From Gnetum montanum (lineage: Eukaryota; Streptophyta; Gnetopsida; Gnetales; Gnetaceae), in assembly GCA_015680685.1 (NCBI GenBank), contig MNCI01022092.1, positions 570,212 to 634,211 of the forward strand: a DNA stretch of 64,000 nucleotides. The letters run 5' to 3'. The translations under genes were made by a program, and so were the position numbers. Each line of letters opens with the position of its first letter. Position 1 is the stretch's first letter. Shown here piece by piece: positions 1 through 13,115 of the stretch. The notes under the pieces were generated by a model. That model made no database searches, was not told where the DNA came from, and saw only the letters and a list, made by a program, of their open reading frames with translations.

Positions 1-986
1 TCTATTGTTCCTTCTTTCATGGCGGTGGGCATCCCTTGATTTCCCACATCCCCAGTCTTAACTAGTTTAGTGGGTCTTACAATCATCTCTATCTCGTCAA
101 TCACCTTCATCACAGTCACATCCTCTATGGCTTCAAGTAGAGTTAGAGGAGGAAGAAGAGGATGATGAAGATGAAGTGGAAGGAAAACAAGCACCACCAT
201 GGTGCCTACCACCCCCTCTCTTATGGTCATGGCCATGATCATCATAATGATGCTTGTCCTCATTTCTACCATGGCTCCCACCTTTAAATCCCCCATGATC
301 ATAGGACCCATTCTTGCCTAAACTAGGATTTTTTATAGTGGACTGTAAATTCTGGTTCAATCCTCCTTTGATAAAACCAAGAGGAGGAGAGTCAATGAAT
401 TGAGAACCCCCAAAGAAGGGATCCTCACTATATTTTTGGCCCAACAAGGACAAGGGGATATTGAACCATTTCCCCTTCAAAGCTTCATAGCAACTCTCCT
501 ATTTCCAATCTCTTTTTTGTTGTGCCTTAGTGGGATGGTAATCGTAATAGTCGTTTTCCTACACAATGTATTTAACATTAAGCCCCTAGATGCCCAACCT
601 CATAAGCATTTGGTGTAGCATGGTAAGGACTGATCGATCGGGTGGCAACACAATGTTGCCCTCCATGTCTCTCCATCACAACAGGTCATTTGATGCAGGA
701 TGAAGGTGAAGTCTGGCACTTACTCATTGAGATGAGTATATACAACTCAACATTGTTAGGGCACTAGTAGATTGACTATTCATTTATTTATTGATTGGAT
801 GCATGCTCAAACCTTGGCAGAGAATCATCCCTATGAGAAGAAGACATCATTAAATTGAAAGAAAATACTAGTGTTCTTGTACAATTATTATTATTATTTT
901 GAATGATTATGACTTTAAGGTTCATTACAATAATTTTGAATAATTTCCACTAAGTCTTAGATAGTGCACATAGCTAATTAAATTCC
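1..986 (-). pseudogene. gag N-terminal/leader remnant of a truncated Athila-like element
   Basis: A decayed minus-strand gag leader and N-terminal region. The 133-480 stretch reads as a His/Gly-rich and Ser-rich protein (HHYDDHGHDHKRGGGRHHGG, then a run of Ser), matching the low-complexity N-terminal part of gag seen again at 24911-25699. It runs into a primer-binding site and a minus-strand LTR at 1003-1809, so this is the 5' part of an element that continues left beyond the window. Stops interrupt it and no zinc knuckle or protease is visible. Assignment rests on similarity to the other copies in this window; the protein is disordered-looking and would not be recognised alone. Confidence 0.55.
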
Positions 987-1002
987 TTGGAAATGGTGCC
1001 AC

Positions 1003-1809
1003 TGATGAGTAGCAAGTATACCTTATGCCCAATCATACAAATCACTAGCATTCACTCAATGATCCAGTCAAATTTCATAGACTTTAGCTCTCTAAGTGCA
1101 CTGGTTTCTAGGAGGTGAATCTAACCGTTGCAATCGTTGTCTTCTTAGTTTCACCCATGAAGTGCAAGTGTATGGTTAAGTGTAACTGAGGCATATAATT
1201 TTTATCATTTTGTCTTTTATGGTTTAATCACCTAAGTGTTGAAAAAAAGTAAATTTAATATGTAATTAATCTAGTAACTAATAAACACTTAACTAATCCT
1301 AACATAGGCATCTGTTCCCACTTTCCATACACATCCTAAACACATTATAGCACCATTGAGTTACCAAGCATTAAATGTATTCTCAAAGTGGCCGTGCTTA
1401 TGTGTTACTATTTAGCTGATATTAATTGCTTAATTAAAATTCATTAAAGTAGATTGCATAAATATTAAATGCATAAAGAAATCATTAATCCATTCCAAGT
1501 GCTACAAGGTTTGATTAGAAAAGCTCATCTTTATTTTCATTCACACTATCATGCTTAGGTACATCAATGCTCAAATAAAGATTCATACACTTCTTTGACT
1601 CTTATTACAAGCACTCAAAAAATATTCTAACTTTGGGAAAACAAACTACAAAGCTTTGCTACAAACTAAGAAAAACATTGATGAATCATGTGTCCAAGTG
1701 TTATATTTATAGGATAGCACACATCCCATGATATTAGATATCCAATAATGCATCTTGGACTCTGATATCAAGGATCTGATATCAGGGCCTACCAAAAATT
1801 GATTCATCA
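1003..1809 (-). repeat. Athila-type 5' LTR (minus strand)
   Basis: Reads TGATGAG at the left edge and ATTCATCA at the right edge, the inverted termini shared by all Athila-type LTRs here. The left flank aatggtgcca (987-1002) is the reverse complement of a tRNA-Asp-type primer-binding site, so this is the 5' LTR of a minus-strand element. The U3 (right) end carries several GATATC/GATATT palindromes (1721-1795), and tatttatagg near 1706 is the TATA box on the minus strand. The other LTR is outside the window, so no target duplication can be checked. Confidence 0.8.
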
Positions 1810-1859
1810 CATACTATTATCTTTCTTAAGCATGTCATTTAAAAGCCTAACCAATTCAG

Positions 1860-2560
1860 CATAAATAGGGATAAATCTTCTAATGAAATCAATTTTCCCA
1901 AATAATTTTCTTAAATAATTTTAGATATAGGATAAGGTACCTCTAAAATAGCATTTATCCATTTGGGGTCTATCATGATTCCTTCTTTAGTTACTATATG
2001 ACCAAGAAATTTACCACTTTGAACACTTAAAATAGATTTCTTAACATTCAAAGTGACACCGAATCATCTACATATTATAAAAAATATTTTTAAGGTCTCT
2101 AATAAGAGTATCTTGATCCTTAGATAAAATTGTTAAATCATCTAAATAACTAATAATGGACTTCCTTATCAACCTTTCAAAGGTTTATCCATAACTCTTT
2201 AAAAGATAGAACAAACATTTATAAGGCCAAAGGGCATCTTGAATTGAAAAGTTTCCCATTTTTTTGTAAAGGTGGTTTTATATTAGTCTTTTTACTTACT
2301 AGAATTTTCTTATAGCCCAAATATATGTCTAAACATGAGTACATTTGTGTGCCATTCACAATTTGCAAAAGTTCCTCCATAAGAGGAAGTGAATAATTAT
2401 TCTTAATACAAGAAGCATTAAGGTTATGAAAATAAATGTATAATCATAATTCACCTATTTGTTTCCTAATCAACAATAAGTTTGATATCCAACTAGAATA
2501 TCTCATAGGATAAATAATTTTAGATTCTAAAATTTTATCAATTCTTTCCTTCATCAATGT
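1860..2560 (-). pseudogene. Ty3/gypsy reverse transcriptase remnant
   Basis: In broken frames the minus strand reads like a gypsy reverse transcriptase: a segment like GELRLYIYFHNLNASCIKNN, then LPLMEELLQIV and SCLDIYLGYKKILV (the FxDGxSGYNQI region), then SYLDDLTILSKD (catalytic YLDD box) and a downstream LGHIVTKEGI segment. Many stops and several frameshifts make it inactive. The wording differs from the Athila and Tat copies further right, so it is a third gypsy lineage. It abuts the LTR ending at 1809 without a recognisable polypurine tract, so it need not belong to that LTR. Confidence 0.6.
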
Positions 2561-3339
2561 TTAAATCTTGGGGTTAATAGGTCTAATTTTTTATCTAAAT
2601 GGTTTTGTTTTAGGCTTAAATGGTATACTACATATCATCATGAGAGGATTAAAAGTTTTAAGATCCTCATACATCTTAGCTAATACATTAGTAAATTTAT
2701 GTCATAAATCAATCAATTTTTATGTCTCATACGCATGTGAGCTCCTATTTTAATAGGATATTGCTATGATTTATTTTAAATATGAATTATTTCTATTTTA
2801 ACTAGTATTTGCCAATTGCATTCTTGGATATTTATTCTCTTTTGGTATGCAAGTCATCAAACAAAGCCTCTCTTGTTACTATTTTAGGAGAAATTTATTT
2901 TAAAATATGTTTTTTTTTTTTTACATTTGCTTCATTAATTTGAGAAATTTTGAGACACTGCTCACTAAATTCACACTCAAAAAATAAAAATTGATAAATA
3001 TGATGATGGTTATCAAAAACCTAAAAAGAAATGATATTATTTGGAATGGAATAAGGCTCGACCTTTTTAATGATGATATCAGAATCCTAGGCATTGTATT
3101 AAAATGGGACATTAAAAGTAGTTGACATCTAAGCTAATGCATTAAGAACCATGAGAAAGTTAGATGACAAGTCCTAAGAAAGATTTTTCTATGTTAATGC
3201 AACTCACATTAAAAAAATAGATGAGAGATATAGTATATAGGAACATCTACATCATCTTCGTGTCATTGGTAAAGCATGGTTACAATGGAATGATTGGACT
3301 TAGAGAGATAAAGGTATAAAGAGAGATTGAATTTAGAAG

Positions 3340-3765
3340 AATGAAGGACTGGAAGGTTGGTAATAGCATGCTTGATTGCATCAAAGGCCTCTTGACATTT
3401 TGAGTCCCAATTAAATGTATTTGATTTCTTAAGAAGATGAGAAAGAGGGTAAAATTGATTAGTTAGGTTGCATATGAAACAATGAATGAATTAGAGTCTT
3501 CCTTGTAAGATGCACATGTCTTTTAAGCACTTAGATGGTGGGAGGTTCATGATTGTCTTAACCTTGTTAGCATCCACCATAATACCATTAGCTAAAACTA
3601 GAAACCCTAGCATTTTGCCTATTTCTACACCAAAGATACACTTTTTCAGATTAAGTCAGAGGTTATACTCATTGCATTAGGCCAAGACTGCATCCATGAG
3701 AAACTTAGATGTCATTGAACCACAACCAAGATTGTGGTGTCCTTAGTAAAAATGTAATCTAATAA
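3340..3765 (-). pseudogene. Tat-like reverse transcriptase/RNase H junction remnant
   Basis: Minus-strand translation gives, across stops, KKCIFGVEIGKMLGFLV, then VDANKVKTIMNLPP, a QGRL.FI segment and CQEAFDAIKHAITNLPVL. This order is the end of a Ty3/gypsy reverse transcriptase and the start of its RNase H, and it matches the same part of the Tat-like element at 41700-42100. Upstream YxDD and downstream RNase H are not visible. It is a fragment left by deletion; the 400-bp match is clear but too decayed to date. Confidence 0.6.
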
Positions 3766-4559
3766 CACTACTATTAATTAGAATATCAATGAAATGCGAT
3801 ATGATAGTGTTTCTAGGTTAGATGATGTTGACATTGGAAGATAAGAGGGGAATGATTAATGATAAATATGACATTAACCTAATTAATGATAGCATGAAGA
3901 GAAGATAGATGTATGAGAAGATTGATGCAAGGATGTTAACAATACCATCCTTGATCAATTGACAATGATGAGATAACAATGAAGAGTAATGTTAAAGATA
4001 AAATAGTTAATTTAGTCGATATAGAAACAAAGAACATCAATGTCATTAATAAATTGATGATGATAAGATAAACAAAGTAATATTAATGTTGATTTATAAT
4101 TTTTCTTTATAGGACTAAATTAAGCCAAGGTTAATCATTACTACACCATTACACTATTTGTTCATAAACAAAAGATTAGGGAGATTAGCTAAAGAACTGT
4201 GCCTCTAAAGATAAGGCATATTATAGATGATAAAGACATTAGCCTAATTCTAGTTTGGAGTAAGAAAGGAAATAGAATGTTCTTTAACTTCCACTATAAA
4301 AATTTCTGTCTTGATTTGGACAATGTTTCCTCACATCACAACTACACATGTCCTAAAGAAAATATGCCCCAGGATAGCTTAAAATTGGTGGGCATTACTT
4401 TTAAAAAATAAATACAATGAAGATTTAATTAATAGTTTCAAGCAAAGCAATAAAATTCATTGAAAGAGAATAATCAGAAGTCAAATTCATATTATAAAAA
4501 AATAAAAATAAAAACCTTATAATAAAATTGAAAGTGAAACTAAAATAGTTTTTTATTAC
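3766..4559. other. AT-rich stretch without recognisable gene
   Basis: A-T rich, with degenerate short repeats built on 'gatgataagata/attaatgat'. A 70-codon open frame at 4199-4411 (plus strand) shows no family resemblance and no promoter, and I regard it as chance. Confidence 0.5.
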
Positions 4560-4900
4560 ATCCTCAAACCTATAGGATTTATTAGATAGAGGAAATATAC
4601 ATAACTTTCATAGCAAACACTTCATCAATAAAGTTACCAAGTTTCCTTGGTGCTACATCAAATAAGTCTTTTAAGATTTTAATTGTAATTTTTCATTTTT
4701 TGAAATAATGCTATAAAATAGGACATTATAAAAATATGTGATAATTATATTTTACTCCCTCATTACATAAAATTGCATAAATGGTAGGTTCTCTCTTCTT
4801 GTGGAGTCTTGATCCAACTATTTTAATTCTAAAATAGTGAAAGCCTAATCTTACTTAGCTAATTTAACATCATAGATGAAGGGATATAGAGACATATAAA
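4560..4900 (-). pseudogene. possible LINE C-terminal (zf-RVT-like) remnant
   Basis: The minus strand, with frameshifts, reads like the C-terminal zinc-binding segment of plant LINE reverse transcriptases: ...EPTIYAILCNEGVKYNYHIF, stop, CPIL, i.e. a C-x2-EG...H-x-F-x-CP pattern. About 110 codons are covered, with several stops. It is cut by the Athila-type LTR that starts at 4977. The match is short and could be coincidental. Confidence 0.35.
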
Positions 4901-4976
4901 TAAGTTGTATTCTTGTTGATGCCTCCTGTAATGTTAGTAAGGTAGAATTTTTTTTACCTATTAGATAATAGGTAAG

Positions 4977-5821
4977 TGATGAGTGGCGAGGTACCCCTAT
5001 GCCCAACCATACGAATCACAAACATTCACGCATAATCCATTCAAATTTTACAAACCTTAAGTTCTTAAGTACACTGGTTCTAAGACATGAAATCTAATCG
5101 AAACAATTATTGTCTTCTTAGTTCCACTTGTGAAGTACAAGTATATAATTAAGTGTAACTAAGGTATATGATTTTTATCAATTTTTTATTTTATAAGTTT
5201 AATCATGTAGAACAAGAATGAAAGGTAGAGGAATTTAATATCTAATTAATCTACTACCTAACTAGCCTAACACAAGTACCCATTCCCACTCCCTGGACAC
5301 ATTTTAAACACATGTAGTGCTACTGGGTTACCAAACATTAAGCATTTATGGGTTACCAAGTGCTACACGTATGCTAGAAGTGATCATGATTGGGTTCAAG
5401 TGTTTAATGAAAATGCATTAAAGTAAAGTGCATGAATAATAAATGCATTAAAAGAAACATTAATCTATTCTCAATGTTACAAGGATTATCGAAAGGGCAC
5501 ACCTTTATTCTCATCACATTACTATGCTCAGGTACATCAGTGCTCAAGTTAAGGTCCATACACATTCAGACTCCTACTATGGGCACTTAGAAATATTCTA
5601 ACTTTGGAATAACTAAACTACAAGAACTTTATTACTTTATGCAAAAACTGATGAAAGACTATATGAAAATTGTGGGCCCAAGTGCTATATTTATAGGCTG
5701 GCATATACCCTACGATATAGGATAATCAACATCGCGTCTTGGGCTTTGAGATCTGGTATCTAATATCCAAGCTCCAATATTGAATATTTGATATTGGACC
5801 ATGTTAAAATACAATTCATCG
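4977..5821 (-). repeat. 3' LTR of the Athila-like host element
   Basis: 845 bp from TGATGAG to ATTCATCG (terminal A now G). The right flank taccctcacaagtg is the reverse complement of the polypurine tract, which makes this the 3' LTR. U3 contains decayed GATATC-type repeats (5713-5800), and ctatatttatagg near 5684 is the TATA box on the minus strand. Confidence 0.85.
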
Positions 5822-7228
5822 TACCCTCACAAGTGAATGAAAACTCATCCTCAAGTGAAGATGAGGAGGAACAAGTTCCTTATAAAATATTGGGTAGGTA
5901 TGGGATTATTGACTAACATACAAACTAACTTAGATGGAACAAACAGACTTTGAGTGCCTAAGTGTACAGATTACAATCTTTTAAAAAATTGGGTGTTTAT
6001 TGCAAGAGAAGTGAACACCTTGGATAAAATTGACATCAATTTCCTCTTAGCAGCTAAAGAGCAAGGAAGAAGATTCAACAATTATGAAGGATCCTCGTCA
6101 CAAGGTGTTGTTGCTTATCCTTTGATAAAGATAGTCCTATGTCTAGTCTACACTTCCCACTACAATCATAACAGAATTGTGAATTAGTATATAATGTGTA
6201 ACATATAGATTTTAAATACATTGTGTCATTGTGGTTACACTTGGCTAGGTTATGATTATGATGGATATATTCAATTAATAATGTTAGCAGGAAGATTAAA
6301 AACTAGGGTAAAATGAATAAGCAGTCCATTATGAAATTAGAAAAAATTCAAATAAGATGAAGGGTTTAAGAATTCACAATAATAAAAAGGAAATTTCACT
6401 GAAAAATAATGTGAAGATATGCACAATTGGATTTCATTGATGGGGAACGCAAAAGGATTTGATTGTAAGGAAGTCTAAGGGTAAAGATCTTAACTAACCC
6501 AACCAAAAGGTATGTAAGTGGGTCCTCCCCAAAGCTGGCACAGGCCTTTTATTACCCTTATATAACTTCAAAATAATGAGTCCATGGGCTCCATGGATGA
6601 TTAATGATTATTAAAAGTTAAATACAAAAATTTGGAAGAAAATACCTAAGAATTTCGACACATCAAACCAAGACATCAAACAAGAACATGAAATTGACAA
6701 TGAGGTGAAACATGGAAAGCATGGGTGAGAGAGAGAGAAAGTGGAATAAAGTTCCTAATTAAGGTCACAGATAGTCCTTTATGGATTTTGCAGTTAAATG
6801 ACCTGATAAAATCCATCCTTAGTTTAGACAAAAACCAACCATGTCCAATGACATCGCGTTGCCATTCTAAGACCAGTCTACCCCCCTAAGACACAAAAGT
6901 ACTTCCATAGAACAATCATGATTCCTTATTAGAGAAGAAAAAAGAAGTAGGAAGTGAGGAAGGGTCTTAGTTAGAGGGGACCTTCAGGCATGGGTAACAT
7001 ATCTTTCTAGTCCCATAACCAATTCTTGCAGCCTATTTATTTTTTTCTAAGGGGTGAATTTCCATTGGTTTTTTTATGAGAATCACACCATGTAAAGACT
7101 TATTCAACTTTCTTTTATTGGTTGACATGGAACAGTAAGAAATCCATGAAAACACACATTCACTCAAGCAAGCAGAAAGACACAAAGAATATTGAATCCC
7201 CTTGAAGTCACACCCTATTCAAACCTTT
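5822..7228 (-). other. residual 3' internal region of the host element
   Basis: Begins with the polypurine tract and a stretch alike to 16686-16780 and 54576-54660. From about 6400 it matches the spacer between integrase and accessory ORF of the other elements (compare 58440-59290), including the lines around 6480-6580 and 6840-6980. The accessory ORF expected at the left is almost wholly deleted. The 77-codon frame at 5954-6187 on the plus strand has no support. The stretch ends abruptly at an inserted plus-strand LTR. Confidence 0.65.
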
Positions 7229-8089
7229 TGATGAGATACGGTTTTTTACGTCAACTAGGGCACATCGATGTGGCCCTATCGAGGTAGTCTATTGCATCGA
7301 CATGACCTCGCCGATGCAGTGTCTATTTTCTGCTATAAATATGCACTCATATCCATGTTTATGTAGTTCTTTGGTCAATAGAGTAGTTGAACTCTTATAG
7401 TTTTATTCCATAATCTTAGAGAATAGTCAATGAGTACCTACAGTGTGGATCTAAGTTAGTTGTATGGCATCTTATTCAAGTGGTAATGTACTTGGACACA
7501 TTTCATGAATGGAAAGAAGATTGAGATTGATTCGTATTCATTGTAGTACTTTGACTTAGATTAAATTTACTTTTAATGCAATCTATATTTCATGTACTTT
7601 GTTAATATTTACATTTTCATGCATGTTAATGAATTGGTGGAATGAGCACGACCAATTTCAAGTGTAAAAACATATTTTCTTGGTAATCCCAGTAGAATTA
7701 TTGCTTGGTTTGCCCAGTAACATAGTGCTTGGTAATCCTAGTAGTGGATACATGGGTTTAGGACATGGACAACAAGCTGGGAACATACTCATCACCCATA
7801 GGGTAGTTTAGACATTACTTTATGTTGTTAATTAGATTAAGTAATTGATTTCTCTATTCTTGTTAGGAAAATCATAAAGCTAAAACAACATCAATTATCA
7901 TATGCCTCATTCTCAACTAAACCATACATGACAAAGCTACCACTAGTCCAAGTGGGAAGATAGTGAACTGTGATCAAGGCATAACGATCTAGATGCCATA
8001 ACTAGTCCCATCCATGGAATTTAACTGGATCATGCATGAATGCTTGTGATTCATATGGTTGGACATAGGGGGTACCTCGTCGCTCATCA
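7229..8089 (+). repeat. first LTR of the plus-strand composite
   Basis: 861 bp, TGATGAG...CTCATCA. U3 contains an imperfect inverted-repeat cluster of the TCGATG/GGCC type (7261-7322), followed directly by the TATA box gctataaatatg (7334-7345). The R/U5 part carries three degenerate copies of a 'gcttggtaatcccagtag' unit (7679-7745). Confidence 0.85.
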
Positions 8090-8090
8090 T

Positions 8091-8108
8091 TGGTGTCATT
8101 TCCAAGGA
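8091..8108 (+). promoter_or_regulatory. tRNA-Asp-type primer-binding site (decayed)
   Basis: tggtgtcatttccaagga directly follows the LTR end. It is a mutated form of TGGCGCCGTTGCCGGGGA, the complement of the plant tRNA-Asp 3' end used by Athila elements. Confidence 0.7.
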
Positions 8109-8299
8109 TGGTGCTAGTTATCTAGATTAGTTATATCATAAATGATTGCTATAAATGCATTAATGAACTATCTTTTAAAAAAATACTAAGTCACATACAT
8201 CATACACCAACAACAATGTTTCTTTCACAAGGAATTGATAATGCATTATATGAAGAGAAAATTCATTGGAGAACTAATAATATATATGTTGAATAAAAT

Positions 8300-10160
8300 T
8301 AGAGTGACCAACCTCATGCAGGGGTTTCATATGTTCATGACCACCCTGAAAACACTCAAGGACTACATTCACCTAAGACAAACAACCCTAGAGAAGATGA
8401 AGTAAGTCTTGGACTAGGGAAGGCCTTAAGGCCTAGGACCTTCTCAAAACCTAAAAAAGATAAATCAAGGGACTATTGGGAACACCATCAAGGGACCTTC
8501 TCATCTTCCTCTTCCTCTTCAATGTCTAGTTCTAATGATGATGAATGTAGGTATAGAGACAAAGCTTCACTATGGGGTCAAAATAAGGGTAGAAATCAAA
8601 ACCATAGGATAAATAAAAGACCTCAACATGAAGACAACCAAAACCATTACAATTAGGTAAATATAAATAGTAAATTTCACCATACCACATCCAATGATGA
8701 TGAACCCTTATTGGCCACTAAGAGCTTGATGTAGATCACATAGGCAATTAAGATACCCCATAGGCATCATAGGGAAAGTTGCATAAAAAGGCTTGGTATG
8801 GATAATATCCTTAAATTTGTGGTAGGCTATGATTCTAATCCACAACATCACTTACAAGCCCTCCATGATGCTTGTACCTTGCAAAATATCAAAAATAAGT
8901 GGCAAAAGCTTAAGCTCTTCCCTAGGACACTATTAGATGAAGCTCAAAGTTGGTATAGATCATTGGAACCAAGTTCCATCTACCAATGGTTCATAATGGT
9001 AGAACTTTTCAATGAAAAATACCAAACCTATGTAAGAGTGTCCAACCTAAGAAAACAATTCCAAGGATGGAAGCCAGAAAATCATGAACCCTTACATGTG
9101 GCCTTGGATATATACTAGTTGCTACTACATAGATGTCTTGGCCATGACTTCTCTCAAAAAGAGTAACTTTTCCACATCATAGATGGGCTTCATAATGAAA
9201 TGAGGGAGACCATTTGGATGTATGATCAAGTTCAATTATATGAATTAAAAGCCCATCAGATACAAAGGCTACTTGAGCAAGTGGCAAAAGGAGAAGGAGA
9301 GCTATGTAAACAAGAGAATGTTGAGGAAAATAACTAGGACCTAACTATTCAAAGAAAAAGGGTCCATATCTATGATGAGGAAAAAGAGGCAACTCTTGAT
9401 GAGGTGATTTCACAACAAACCTTTCCATTACAACAATCTCTTGATAAACTTCAAGAAAGACTAGATAGGATGTCAAAGTGGATAAATGAAGAAGCTACAA
9501 CTTTCATAGAAATTGTATAGGTGAAGGTAACACAAAATGGATTAGGCAATCATAATAAATGGAGAAAGCATAACTAAGAAACAACTAGGAACACTTATCA
9601 GTAAATAGAAAACATGGCTACAGAAAGTAAGGTTATAGACTCAACCACAAACGAAGATGACAGATGTAACATGTGCATATATGACCATCTGAAGGGTCAT
9701 TGCCCAGTTGTGTCCCACCTACATGAGTATTGAAGTTTTACATTAAATCCAAAATTTGTACAAAGACATATGCCCAGGAAATTCCTTTTCCACATGGTAA
9801 TCATAGATAGTTTCACAACTAATTGTATTATTCTAGTGGGACTTATTATCAGCCTCAACATTATCATTAACCGTAGTGGTAGAACCCATAGTTGTGGGGG
9901 AGGCCACCACCAAACCAGCCTTACCCTTACTACCAGCTGAACCCATATGGGTATTATGTTCAACAACCTATTTCTCCAAATAGTTCTACATCCTCTACTT
10001 CAAATCATTACTACCACTCTCTTGAATATCATCGTGGCATGACATCTTTTGAAGGATCACCACCTCATACCTCTTATCCTTCACCATATCCTCAATATTC
10101 TCATACTTCCCTCCATCATATGGCACCAACAAAAACACAAGAAGGTTCAACACCATGACA
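8300..10160 (+). pseudogene. gag (first copy, plus strand)
   Basis: A Ty3/gypsy capsid-type gag. An N-terminal charged, Ser-rich segment (8400-8660) precedes a retrotransposon gag core at about 8798-9320: NKWQKLKLFPRTLLDEAQSW, then a W-x3-VELFNEKYQTY segment and the C-terminal helices. From 9880 to 10158 follows a Pro/Tyr/Gln-rich linker (PPPNQPYPYYQLNPYGYYVQ), and near 10230 a Cys-x2-CPFF stretch that may be a degenerate zinc-binding motif. In-frame stops occur at about 8655, 8733, 9118 and later. The protein would form the virus-like particle. The same gag occurs at 14150-15085 (plus) and 21650-23480 (minus). Confidence 0.7.
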
Positions 10161-11639
10161 TCAATGAGAAAATACCACTTGTGTTGTGAACATACACAAA
10201 AATGATAGTGCCAATAGGTCTCCACTACAATCTCAGAAATGTCCTTTTTTTAGGATGGTTCTGACACATAAGCACAAAAATTGTGGACCTACTAACTTGT
10301 CCAAACTAGCACAATGCCAATCAAGTGCAACACCATTCCTTTCAAAACTAATGTCCTCTAATCCTATGTAATGACCAACATTCATCGTTACTTAAACACC
10401 TAATAGAAATGATGAATCTAGCACTATCAAGAAAAAAAAGAAGAACCCATGCATAACTAATCATGATAAAAGGTGTAATTTTGGACCAAAAATTCAAAAC
10501 ATTAACACAGCCCCTATACCAACCCACCATAAAGTTTAGGAGCAAGTGCATGAGCAAAAGCCAATCTACATAGTAGCCACTAAACTAGAAGACACCTAGT
10601 GGCTTGAAAATGAGAATATAAAATTGTTTCAAAAGAGGAAACTGATCTACTTATTAGCTCTAGACTTAATAAAATAAACCAAACAAAGGACTTAGACATA
10701 GATATCTTACACTCTGATTATTAAACATGGAGACCCAAGAATTAAAATTGAAAATCAAGAAGAAGAACCAAATACATCTAGACCCCCCAAAACAAAAATA
10801 CCATTAACTACAGATGAAGATATGTCTCTGAATGATCCAAATAAGATTATCACCAATGTTAGATGTGCACCACATGATTAATTAAATCAGTAATAGTGAT
10901 AGATGGAAAACTAGTGGTGTATAACTAGGGGATTGTGTAGTCCATCTCTTGAATGTGTGGCCATAAGATTAGTCATGGGGGAGATGCTTCATCTTGGTTC
11001 AAGAAATAATAAGTATTTTCACCTTTTTTATAATTTTTTATCATTTTTCTATTTCTTCCAATCTGTTCTCTTCATATGTTTTCCATTTATTAATATTTTT
11101 CTTTTCTTTATATTTTTTCTCTTTTCTTGAGTCATTCTCTTTACATTTACTAAATGTATTTTATGTTTCTGTTAATAATATTGCCAAGTCATGATGTAGA
11201 AGTGAATGTTATGTGTTTGGTTTTTGTGCTATGCTATCAAGATGATTGGGTAATTAATTGTGTAAATTAGTGAGACCACCGCATCCATCCCTCCAGTTCT
11301 CTAAATAAAAGGTCTTTTTTTATGGAAATAATTTGGTTCTTCTTTCATGAAACTAAAATTAATCAATGATCATTATACCTTAAAGAAAGATGGAATGACC
11401 AAGTGGGAAGGGAAACAAGTGTGATCTTAAGGGGGCTTGTTGGGTTTTATTCTTGTCTTCCTTCATGTGGTTTATCACTCCTCGAGGAACGTATCATCAC
11501 TCCTTCATCGACCAATAAATAGGAAGGTATGTCTTTGCATGGTGTTGTTTCCATAAAAAAATTAAAAAAAAAACAAAAAACAAAATAAAATAATAATAAT
11601 GGAAATTCAAAGCACATTCCTTTGACACAATTACAAGCT
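10161..11639 (+). other. post-gag region of the plus-strand element, no pol
   Basis: This stretch should hold protease to integrase but shows none of their motifs. 10740-10920 may be the decayed end of gag or start of protease. 10990-11150 is a pyrimidine-rich tract like the ones at the same place in the other elements (reverse strand of 21480-21640 and 59580-59760). I see no gene. Confidence 0.5.
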
Positions 11640-13115
11640 ACAAGCATTGGTTATGGGGCTAGACATGTTACCCATGCCTAAAGCCACCCCTCTAACTAAG
11701 GCCCTTCTTTCCTTCTTTTCTTTTCCTCTCTTTTTGGACTAAGAACTATTCTTTGAGGTGGTTGTGGACTCATGGTGGTTAATAGAAAGGAACACATCAA
11801 TGCAAGTTTAATGTTCATGATATGGACTTGGTCTAAACTTGGAAAGATAGATATGTTGATCATTTTAATCATGTTTTTCACAAGAACTTATTATGGACAT
11901 GGCCAAGTATCTTACATCCCTGTCTTTGCAATCCCTTCTCATCCCATTATTCACCTCACAGCTGCATGCAATTATGAGCCTTTTGGTTCTATGTAGTATA
12001 GTACAACATACTAACCATGATAGTTGTGTGTTGTTTGAACAAAAGCATGGTCTACATTTAACTTCTTGGATGCCCAAGGACATCTATAGAAGTGGTTATG
12101 CAAGGGCGTTATGGCAGGAGCCTACTTTGGAAAGGATCCACTTGCATAAATTTTATTGATCATGGCTTTGAACTAACCTTCACATCTTCTAGAACCTCAA
12201 TAACAGTTTCTCTAAGATTATGCATAATTCTGGGACTACTTCTCATCACATTCAATTACTTTTTTACTTTTTCCTACTTTTCTATTAAAATATCCTTCAA
12301 GTTTAATATTTCTTGGCCATCTTCTGAATTAGACCTTTGGTTTCAATTGTTCAAAAACTTGTGTGCTTTTGGAGTTACACTTATTAGTCATGGGGTCTAG
12401 AGATGTCTACTTTGAAATTTTGAAATTTTTCTAACATCCTATTTCAAACATCATGGTAACTAATAGTAATTGATCAAAATAATGTGAACAACTTGATGAT
12501 TTTAGTTACCTCATAACCTTGTGCATAGTATGCTATCATCATCTTGTGATTAAATGAAAACTAAGGAATTTGAAAAGGGTTAATTATTAAGTAAAATTTA
12601 GAAAAACTAATGTTGATCCTTTGGTGACTACAGGTGATGCTAAAAAATGCCTAAGGAAGAAGGTCTTTTTTCAAGCACAAAAATAAAGCTAAGAGGGGGG
12701 CAATAAAGGATATGCCCATGAACAAATCATAGCACATACAAGATAAATGCTCAAGTATCACAAGTTTGCTAGATCCATGGAACAATGAGAAGAAATTTCA
12801 GTCCATCCTTCAAGAATGTTCCACATAACTAGAGAAGCATCGACATAGCAATCTAGGTTGGAAGTCTTCCACCACTAGCAACAACAAGAAGAATAATCTT
12901 CAATGGATTCTTGAAGACCTCTAAAAATTTTGTAGTCTTTAATGTCTATCTAGTCTTTTTGTCACTTTATCATTTTGTATACATCCACTAGAATAAAATT
13001 TTTTAATGTGACACTTAGATTTGTTATGTCTATTTTGTCTTATTTTGTTATGTCAAAAGCTAGTCAATAATCCCATACCTTTCCACTTTTGCAAAGAACT
13101 TGAGGACAAGTATTC
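11640..13115 (+). other. spacer region shared by the elements, with accessory-ORF stub
   Basis: 11640-11760 is the reverse-strand equivalent of 6940-7010 (cccatgcctaaa...ctctaactaaggccctt). 12130-12165 matches 20530-20550 reversed. At 12621-12635 gtgactacag followed by gtgatgc resembles the splice-acceptor/start seen before the accessory ORFs at 19606 and 57666, but the ORF itself is deleted. No palindrome cluster or TATA box like those at 20113 and 58135 was found. Confidence 0.45.

Noticed and set aside
133-480. His/Gly-rich protein as a separate metal-binding host gene
   Set aside because: The same sequence recurs at 24911-25699 in the same place next to a primer-binding site and LTR, so it is gag leader.
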